Shown here in pieces: positions 4,985-10,770 of a DNA stretch of 10,770 bases (position 1 is the first letter of the stretch; each line of letters starts with the position of its first letter). The translations under genes and the position numbers were made by a program. The stretch comes from an uncultured Bdellovibrionales bacterium. GTDB taxonomy: Bacteria; Bdellovibrionota; FAC87; UBA2466. The stretch spans positions 1 through 10,770 of the forward strand of contig CALCZU010000128.1 in the NCBI GenBank assembly GCA_937903155.1, read 5' to 3'. The notes beneath the pieces are model-generated. The model was not told the origin of the DNA, searched no databases, and saw nothing but the letters and a program-made list of their open reading frames with translations.

Positions 4985-6670
4985 ATGAAGTCTTTTGATT
5001 TCATTCAAATCGTCCTCATTCTAGGTTTTCTTGTTTGTGTCTCGCCTGTTTTAGGGGGATGGATCGCAAAAATAGTAGAAGGAGAAAAACATCTTTTAAG
5101 TTTCCTGTCTCCTCTAGAGAATTTTATTTATCTGATTTCGGGGATTCGTGAAAAAGAAGAAATGAATTGGAAGCAGTATGCGCTTTCAATTGTCGGTTTT
5201 AGCTTTCTCAGCTTTTCTGCCGTTTTTTTGATTTTAGTTTTTCAGGGATCGCTTCCACTGAACCCTCAAAATCTTCCGGGAGTTTCGTGGCATCTCGCCT
5301 TGAATACCGCCATGAGTTTTATGACCAATACCAATTGGCAATCTTATGGGGGTGAATCGACCCTCAGCTACTTTAGTCAAATGGTTGCGCTCACCGTTCA
5401 AAACTTTGTGAGTGCGGCTGTTGGGATGACGGTCCTTTTGGCACTCGCGCGCAGCATTCGAAATAAAGAATCTCAAAATCTAGGAAATTTCTGGGTAGAT
5501 CTCACCCGAACCACTTTATACCTCTTGCTTCCTCTTTCTTTGGTGCTCGCGATTCTTTTAGTGGGTCAAGGAGTCATTCAAAATTTCGCACCCTACCTGA
5601 CGCTAAAAACAATAGAAGGAGCTTCCCAGATTCTACCGATGGGGCCTGCCGCTTCGCAAATTGCGATTAAACAATTGGGAACTAACGGAGGCGGTTTCTT
5701 CAATGCAAATAGCGCTCATCCGTTTGAAAATCCGACGGCCTTTTCTAACGTGTTACAGCTGATTTCAATTCTTCTGATTCCTGCGGCGCTTCCCTTTACG
5801 TTTGGAAAACTGATTCGATCTCAAAAGCATGGCTTCATTCTATTTGTCACGATGTTGACTTTGCTGGTCGTCGGACTCGGATTGTCCCTCTTTTCAGAGT
5901 ATCTGCCTCATCCCTCGATTTCTGGAACTGTGATGGAAGGAAAAGAGACTCGTTTTGGAGTGACTCATTCTGTTCTTTGGTCCGTATTCACCACCGCCGC
6001 TTCGAATGGATCGGTGAACAGCATGCACTCTTCGCTCTCTCCATTGTCAGGTGGAATTGCCCTACTCAATATGCTTTTAGGAGAGATTATTTTCGGCGGA
6101 GTCGGGGCGGGTCTTTATGGAATGGTGATCTTTGTCATTCTTACCGTTTTTATCGCAGGTCTAATGGTTGGAAGAACCCCAGAATATCTTGGCAAGAAAA
6201 TCGAAGCCCAAGAAGTTAAAATGGCGATTCTTGCGGTACTTGCACCCAACTTCATCATCCTTGCGGGAACCGCTTTGTCCGTCGTTCTTCCCATCGCACT
6301 GTCGAGTGTTTCTGCGAAGGGACCTCATGGATTTACGGAAATTTTCTACGCGGTTGCTTCGGGCGCCGCCAATAATGGAAGCGCTTTCGCGGGACTCAAT
6401 GCAAACACCCTCTACTGGAATTTACTTCTCGCTTTCGCAATCTGCTTAGGAAGATTTGGAGTGATTTTCCCAGTGCTTGCCATCGCGGGAAATCTCGCGA
6501 AGAAAAAAATCACACCGCCCTCTCCTGGCACCTTTAGTACGGAAACAATGATTTTTGTCGTCTTACTGATTTCAGTCATCTTGATTGTGGGAGCCTTGAC
6601 ATTCTTCCCCGCACTTTCTTTAGGACCCATCATCGAACACTTTTTATGGTTAGAAGGGAAAGGTTTTTAA
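4985..6670 (+). CDS. kdpA: K+-transporting ATPase channel-like subunit KdpA
   Basis: The integral membrane subunit that binds and selects K+ for the high-affinity Kdp pump. The 561 residues match the family (E. coli 557), with about ten hydrophobic spans. Four pore-loop filter segments of the SKT-like fold are recognisable: TNTNWQSYGGES (114-125), GTNGGGFFNANSAHPFENP (232-250), TTAASNGSVNSMH (336-348) and ANNGSAFAGLNAN (462-474). These are essentially intact, so the subunit should be functional. The ATG at 4985 has GGAGAGG 8 nt upstream. kdpB begins 2 nt after the stop. Works with KdpB, KdpC and KdpF in the inner membrane. Confidence 0.98.
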   Translation: MKSFDFIQIVLILGFLVCVSPVLGGWIAKIVEGEKHLLSFLSPLENFIYLISGIREKEEMNWKQYALSIVGFSFLSFSAVFLILVFQGSLPLNPQNLPGVSWHLALNTAMSFMTNTNWQSYGGESTLSYFSQMVALTVQNFVSAAVGMTVLLALARSIRNKESQNLGNFWVDLTRTTLYLLLPLSLVLAILLVGQGVIQNFAPYLTLKTIEGASQILPMGPAASQIAIKQLGTNGGGFFNANSAHPFENPTAFSNVLQLISILLIPAALPFTFGKLIRSQKHGFILFVTMLTLLVVGLGLSLFSEYLPHPSISGTVMEGKETRFGVTHSVLWSVFTTAASNGSVNSMHSSLSPLSGGIALLNMLLGEIIFGGVGAGLYGMVIFVILTVFIAGLMVGRTPEYLGKKIEAQEVKMAILAVLAPNFIILAGTALSVVLPIALSSVSAKGPHGFTEIFYAVASGAANNGSAFAGLNANTLYWNLLLAFAICLGRFGVIFPVLAIAGNLAKKKITPPSPGTFSTETMIFVVLLISVILIVGALTFFPALSLGPIIEHFLWLEGKGF

Positions 6671-6672
6671 GT

Positions 6673-8730
6673 ATGTCGCAGAACTTACTCAATTCAAAAA
6701 TTATCAAATCCTCGATTCCAGAAGCGTTTAGGAAGTTACACCCTAAAGTTCAGTATAAAAACCCGGTCATGATGATTACGCTGATTGGAGCGATATTTAC
6801 GACAGGTATTGTGCTTTTTCATTATTCGGCTTTCGAAGCGCAAATCGCACTCTGGTTATGGTTTACGGTCCTTTTCGCAAACTTTTCAGAAAGTATTGCA
6901 GAAGGCCGAGGAAAAGCCCAAGCCGAATCCCTTAAAAAAACTCGCACCCAAACGATTGCAAGGAAACTTAACGCAAACGGCGAAGAAAAGATTGTCGCCG
7001 ACCAATTAAAAAAAGGCGATCGGGTCATTTGCGAAGTCGGTGACATCATCCCTTTGGATGGTGAAGTCGTCGAGGGAATTGCGACGGTCGACGAGTCTGC
7101 GATTACTGGAGAATCCGCTCCGGTCATTCGAGAAAGCGGAGGAGATAGAAGTGCGGTGACTGGCGGAACTCGCGTCTTGAGCGACAGGATAATTATCCAG
7201 ATTACCGTAGAACCAGGCCATTCCTTTTTAGATAGAATGATTACTCTTGTCGAAGGTGCAAAACGCCAAAAGACACCCAATGAAATCGCGCTCAGTATTC
7301 TCCTCTCAGGTCTTACGATTGTTTTTCTCCTCGCGGTTATTAGTTTGAAGTTCTTTGCAGACTATTCTGGAACTGCCTCGGGCCAAGACCTCTCGAAGAT
7401 CGTAACCGTTCCTATTTTGATTTCGCTTCTTGTGTGTCTCATTCCCACGACCATTGGCGGGCTTTTAAGTGCCATCGGCATTAGCGGAATGGATAGGCTC
7501 ATCCAGAAAAATGTCATCGCGACAAGTGGCAGAGCGGTTGAGGCGGCAGGAGATATCGATGTGCTTCTCCTCGATAAAACCGGGACTATCACATTGGGAA
7601 ATCGGATGGCGAGTGAATTCGTTCCCGCCCCTGGGGTAAAGCCAGAAGAACTGGCTCGCGTCGCTCAGCTAGCTTCATTAAGCGATGAGACACCCGAAGG
7701 GCGTTCGATTGTCGTGCTCGCAAAAGAAAAATTCCAGTTACGAGCGCAAAACTACCAACCCACTCAATGTCATTTCGTTCCTTTTTCGGCACAAACAAGA
7801 ATGAGTGGTGTGGACATCACCGCCGATAGCATCGTGCATCTCATCCGAAAGGGCGCGCGAGATGCTCTCATCAAACACATCCAATCAGTTGGAGGAAGAT
7901 TTCCCGACGAGGTTAATCAATCTGTCGAAATCATCGCAAGAAGTGGAGGAACACCTCTCGTCGTCTCAATGGACACACAAATTTTAGGAGTGGTTCATTT
8001 GAAAGACGTCGTCAAAGGAGGAATTCGAGAAAGGTTTAATGAGCTTCGGAAGATGGGAATTAAAACCGTCATGATCACAGGCGACAATCCGCTCACCGCC
8101 GCCGCCATAGCCGCAGAAGCCGGCGTCGATGACTTTATGGCCGAAGCCACACCAGAATCAAAACTCCAACGGATTCGTGACGAACAAGAAAAAGGACACT
8201 TAGTCGCGATGACCGGCGACGGAACAAACGACGCACCTGCACTCGCGCAGGCCGATGTTGGAGTGGCCATGAATACAGGAACTCAAGCGGCTCGAGAAGC
8301 CGGTAACATGGTGGATCTCGATAGCAACCCGACAAAACTCATCGAAATCGTCGAAACCGGAAAACAACTCCTAATGACTCGAGGATCACTGACGACCTTT
8401 AGTGTCGCGAATGATGTCGCAAAATACTTTGCGATTATTCCGGCAATGTTCGGCGGCTTATACGCAGTGGGCGGCGAAGGGCCACTCTCTCGACTCAATG
8501 TCATGCACCTCCATTCTCCGCAAAGTGCGGTATTGAGTGCGGTGATCTTTAACGCGCTCATCATCGTCGCTCTCATTCCTCTCGCTCTTAAAGGGGTAAA
8601 GTACCGACCGATGGGCGCTTCGTCAGTGCTTCTCCGAAATTTATTAGTCTACGGATTGGGAGGACTCATCATCCCTTTCCTTGGAATTAAAATCATCGAT
8701 GTCTTCATCGTTTTTGTGAGGTTAGTATGA
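6673..8730 (+). CDS. kdpB: K+-transporting P-type ATPase, ATP-hydrolysing subunit KdpB
   Basis: Catalytic P-type ATPase subunit that energises K+ uptake through KdpA. It has 685 residues (E. coli 682). Motifs: actuator TGES (145-148), where S148 is the position equivalent to the inhibitory phosphoserine S162 of E. coli; phosphorylation loop DKTGT with D301; TGDNP (469-473); and the hinge TGDGTNDAPALA (514-525). In the membrane domain CLIPTTIGG (255-263) and NDVAKYFAIIPAMF (580-593) carry the acidic/lysine pair (D580, K583) characteristic of KdpB. The start at 6673 is preferred over an in-frame upstream codon at 6646, because the latter lies inside kdpA and AAGGGAAAGG (6654-6663) precedes 6673 at suitable distance. 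The last codons overlap kdpC by ATGA (8727-8730). Confidence 0.98.
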   Translation: MSQNLLNSKIIKSSIPEAFRKLHPKVQYKNPVMMITLIGAIFTTGIVLFHYSAFEAQIALWLWFTVLFANFSESIAEGRGKAQAESLKKTRTQTIARKLNANGEEKIVADQLKKGDRVICEVGDIIPLDGEVVEGIATVDESAITGESAPVIRESGGDRSAVTGGTRVLSDRIIIQITVEPGHSFLDRMITLVEGAKRQKTPNEIALSILLSGLTIVFLLAVISLKFFADYSGTASGQDLSKIVTVPILISLLVCLIPTTIGGLLSAIGISGMDRLIQKNVIATSGRAVEAAGDIDVLLLDKTGTITLGNRMASEFVPAPGVKPEELARVAQLASLSDETPEGRSIVVLAKEKFQLRAQNYQPTQCHFVPFSAQTRMSGVDITADSIVHLIRKGARDALIKHIQSVGGRFPDEVNQSVEIIARSGGTPLVVSMDTQILGVVHLKDVVKGGIRERFNELRKMGIKTVMITGDNPLTAAAIAAEAGVDDFMAEATPESKLQRIRDEQEKGHLVAMTGDGTNDAPALAQADVGVAMNTGTQAAREAGNMVDLDSNPTKLIEIVETGKQLLMTRGSLTTFSVANDVAKYFAIIPAMFGGLYAVGGEGPLSRLNVMHLHSPQSAVLSAVIFNALIIVALIPLALKGVKYRPMGASSVLLRNLLVYGLGGLIIPFLGIKIIDVFIVFVRLV

Positions 8731-9278
8731 AATCTCTTCTGACAAACCTAAGAGTATTCCTTGTTCTGACTCTATTAACGGGCGTGATTTACCCTCTGGT
8801 CGTCACCGCAATCGGCCACCTTTTCTTTTTAGAAAAAGCTCAGGGAAGCCTTGTTCGAAAAGGAAATGAAACCGTGGGTTCAGAACTGCTCGCACAAGGC
8901 TTTTCAAACCCTAAATATTTCTGGCCCCGCCCTTCCGCAAACAAATATGACGGATTAAGTTCGGGCGCGACGAATCAAAGCATTTCTTCGACGGAATGGA
9001 TTAAGACCGTTAAAGAACGCGAAGCTCAAGGTCTCGTGTCTGAAATGCGATTCGCCTCCGCAAGCGGGTTAGATCCCGACATCAGTTTGGAAGCCGCCCA
9101 AGCTCAAATCCAAAGAATTTCTACCGCTCGAGAGCTCAATTCAAATGACAAAGCGCGCCTAGAGATACTCGTTCACAACTCTCTTCAACTGCGACAAGCA
9201 GGCATTTTCGGGGAAGAACGCATTAATGTTCTGAAGTTGAATTTGGCTTTGGATGAAGCCATCAAAGGAACCCCATGA
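8727..9278 (+). CDS. kdpC: K+-transporting ATPase subunit KdpC
   Basis: Accessory subunit of the Kdp pump, anchored by one N-terminal membrane span (about residues 7-35, containing LLTGVIYPLVVTAIG) with the rest periplasmic. The 183 residues fit the family (E. coli 190). Family blocks are visible: GSELLAQGFSNPKYFWPRPS (51-70), SASGLDPDIS (111-120) with EAAQAQIQRI next, and a C-terminal GEERINVLKLNLALDE (162-177). Start ATG overlaps the kdpB stop by 4 nt with GAGG (8718-8721) as ribosome binding site, and its own stop overlaps kdpD in the same way, indicating coupled translation along the operon. Confidence 0.97.
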   Translation: MKSLLTNLRVFLVLTLLTGVIYPLVVTAIGHLFFLEKAQGSLVRKGNETVGSELLAQGFSNPKYFWPRPSANKYDGLSSGATNQSISSTEWIKTVKEREAQGLVSEMRFASASGLDPDISLEAAQAQIQRISTARELNSNDKARLEILVHNSLQLRQAGIFGEERINVLKLNLALDEAIKGTP

Positions 9279-10770
9279 CCGAGCGAAAAAGCAATCCAGA
9301 CGAACTTCTTAAGTCGATCAAACGGGACGAAAAAAAGAATCTGCGTGGAAGACTTCGCATTTTTTTGGGGATGTGCCCCGGCGTTGGAAAAACTTATTCG
9401 ATGCTTGAGGCCGCGCAAGAGCAAGTCCGGAGCGGGACGAAAGTAATCGTTGGCATCGTAGAGACTCATTCTCGAAAAGAGACCGAGAAAGCCCTTGTGG
9501 GCCTTCCCGTTCTCTCCAGAAAAACGATCAAGTATCGAGAAAAAGAATTTGAAGAACTCGACTTTGAAGAAGTTATCCGGCAAAAGCCGGATCTCGTTCT
9601 GATTGATGAGTTAGCCCATACGAATATCCCCGGCAGTCTCCACCCAAAACGCTATCAAGATGTCCAAGAGATTTTAGAATCAGGAATCAATGTCTACACT
9701 ACGATTAACGTTCAGCACATCGAAAGCCACGTCGATCTCATCAAACAAATTACCGGTGTGACGATTCATGAGACGGTACCGGATTCCTTTTTCGAAGCGG
9801 CCGATCAAATCGAACTGGTCGATCTACCGCCTCAAGAGCTTTTGAAACGTCTCAAAGAAGGAAAAGTTTACCTGGGCGATATGGCCGAACGAGCCAAGGA
9901 GAACTTTTTTAAAGAAGAACACTTGCTCGCTCTCAGAGAACTTTCTCTCCGCTTCACCGCCGAAGTCGTCGACGGAGAGCTCCACGACCAAATGGTGCGA
10001 AAGAAAATATCGGGCCCCTGGCAGACTCGAGAGAAGTTACTCGTTGCGATTAGCCATAGCCCCTATTCGAAAAGATTGATTCGTACAGCCCGAAGAAAAG
10101 CCTTTAACCTCGAAGCGAGTTGGATTGCGCTTTATATCGACAACGGAGAAACGTTATCGGATTCGGACAAAGAAATGCTTCGAAAAAATATCGACATGGC
10201 GATGGAACTGGGAGCCGAAGTTTACACCGTTAGAGATAACAGCATCGCTGCCGCCGTTCGACGGATGGCGGAAGAAAAAAATGTCACCCAGATCATTATG
10301 GGAAGACCCGATCGAAGATTGTTTCGAGATTTTCTCCATGGAGGAACGCTCTTAGACCAACTGGTGAGAGAAACAAGCGAAATTGACATTCACGTTCTGA
10401 GACAGCAAAGGCGCCCGAAAATCCGTGGGTTGAATTTCAGATTCCCTTCGTTAGGAGGGGCCTTTCTACAATACAACTATACGTTTTGGTTTCTGGTTTT
10501 CGTGGCAGTCGCAGGCACTCTTTTGGATTCCGTCATTGGCTATCAAGCCGTAGGGTATCTCTTCCTCGCCGCGGTTCTTCTCATAGCTGCAGTAGCTGAC
10601 GGAGGACCCGTCCTTTTCAGCGCGATTTTAAGTACCTGTATTTGGAATTTTGGATTCATTCCGCCTCGATTTACGTTCTACATTCGCGAAACCACCGATA
10701 TCATGATGTGTCTTGCCTATTTTGCGGTAGCGATTACAGGAAGTCTTTTGACCACAAAAATACGCAGACA
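9275..10770 (+). CDS. kdpD: Osmosensitive K+ channel histidine kinase KdpD (N-terminal part, cut by window end)
   Basis: Sensor kinase that controls kdp expression through KdpE. The frame is open for 498 codons from ATG 9275 to the window end, so the dimerisation/phosphotransfer and ATPase domains lie outside. Residues 24-235 are the KdpD sensor domain, with Walker A GMCPGVGKT (32-40), Walker B LVLIDELAHTN (107-117), HPKR (123-126) and TINVQHIES (143-151). Residues about 252-375 are a USP-like domain including IIMGRP (340-345) and an SxS-X20-WIALY pattern (260-287). From about 402 four hydrophobic spans begin, the last near 474-492, typical of KdpD. AAGGA lies 5 nt before the start, which overlaps the kdpC stop (ATGA, 9275-9278). 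kdpE probably follows. Confidence 0.96.
   Translation, partial: MTERKSNPDELLKSIKRDEKKNLRGRLRIFLGMCPGVGKTYSMLEAAQEQVRSGTKVIVGIVETHSRKETEKALVGLPVLSRKTIKYREKEFEELDFEEVIRQKPDLVLIDELAHTNIPGSLHPKRYQDVQEILESGINVYTTINVQHIESHVDLIKQITGVTIHETVPDSFFEAADQIELVDLPPQELLKRLKEGKVYLGDMAERAKENFFKEEHLLALRELSLRFTAEVVDGELHDQMVRKKISGPWQTREKLLVAISHSPYSKRLIRTARRKAFNLEASWIALYIDNGETLSDSDKEMLRKNIDMAMELGAEVYTVRDNSIAAAVRRMAEEKNVTQIIMGRPDRRLFRDFLHGGTLLDQLVRETSEIDIHVLRQQRRPKIRGLNFRFPSLGGAFLQYNYTFWFLVFVAVAGTLLDSVIGYQAVGYLFLAAVLLIAAVADGGPVLFSAILSTCIWNFGFIPPRFTFYIRETTDIMMCLAYFAVAITGSLLTTKIRR

Noticed and set aside
6646..6672. Longer KdpB beginning at 6646 (nine extra residues MVRRERFLS)
   Set aside because: This start lies inside kdpA, the extra residues do not resemble KdpB N-termini, and the ATG at 6673 has a good ribosome binding site just after the kdpA stop.
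6822..7280. 152-codon minus-strand open frame inside kdpB
   Set aside because: Antisense to a highly conserved P-type ATPase region; translation rich in Ser/Pro/Val with no domain.
9185..9583. 132-codon minus-strand open frame over the kdpC-kdpD junction
   Set aside because: Antisense to conserved KdpC C-terminus and KdpD Walker A region; no support of its own.

Overview
The window (10,770 bp) looks like chromosomal DNA of a Gram-negative bacterium. Supporting signs are a LolB-like outer-membrane-type lipoprotein, Shine-Dalgarno-led genes packed with ATGA overlaps, and Kdp proteins close in length and motif to the proteobacterial ones. A bacterial myo-inositol-1-phosphate synthase and the general style of the hydrolase and lipoprotein would suit the Bdellovibrio/deltaproteobacterial side, but that placement is an impression and not a demonstrated fact. 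No mobile element, CRISPR array, rRNA or tRNA is visible.

Left arm, minus strand, 3252 down to 1: a tight operon reading alpha/beta hydrolase (TTG start), LolB-like lipoprotein (ATGA overlap), then two small ABC ATPases of the peptide/nickel (Dpp/Opp/Nik/Yej) class that overlap each other. A further gene probably begins at base 19 and runs off the window. Promoter and operator candidates lie in the 153-bp divergent gap 3253-3405, where a TATAAT on the minus strand sits between CCCC and GGGG arms.

Middle, plus strand: a stand-alone inositol-3-phosphate synthase gene (3406-4734) with a strong ribosome binding site and a textbook intrinsic terminator (4762-4790) that separates it from the next unit.

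Right arm, plus strand, 4899 to the end: a high-affinity potassium uptake operon kdpF-kdpA-kdpB-kdpC-kdpD. The 27-residue kdpF is easily missed. Junctions are 2-nt gaps or 4-nt ATGA overlaps, which suggests translational coupling. The operon leader (4791-4898) carries a T-rich tandem repeat strongly reminiscent of the E. coli KdpE binding site. KdpD is cut by the window edge after 498 residues, and kdpE would be expected just beyond. KdpFABC forms the ATP-driven K+ pump (A channel-like, B P-type ATPase, C and F accessory), and KdpD senses K+ status and would signal through KdpE to the upstream box. The USP domain of this KdpD carries an SxS-20 residues-WxAxY pattern close to the cyclic-di-AMP-binding motif of Staphylococcus KdpD, which is the most testable regulatory hint here.

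I see no clearly undescribed system. The most novel piece is the hydrolase/LolB-like lipoprotein/compact ABC ATPase operon, whose joint job cannot be read from sequence alone.
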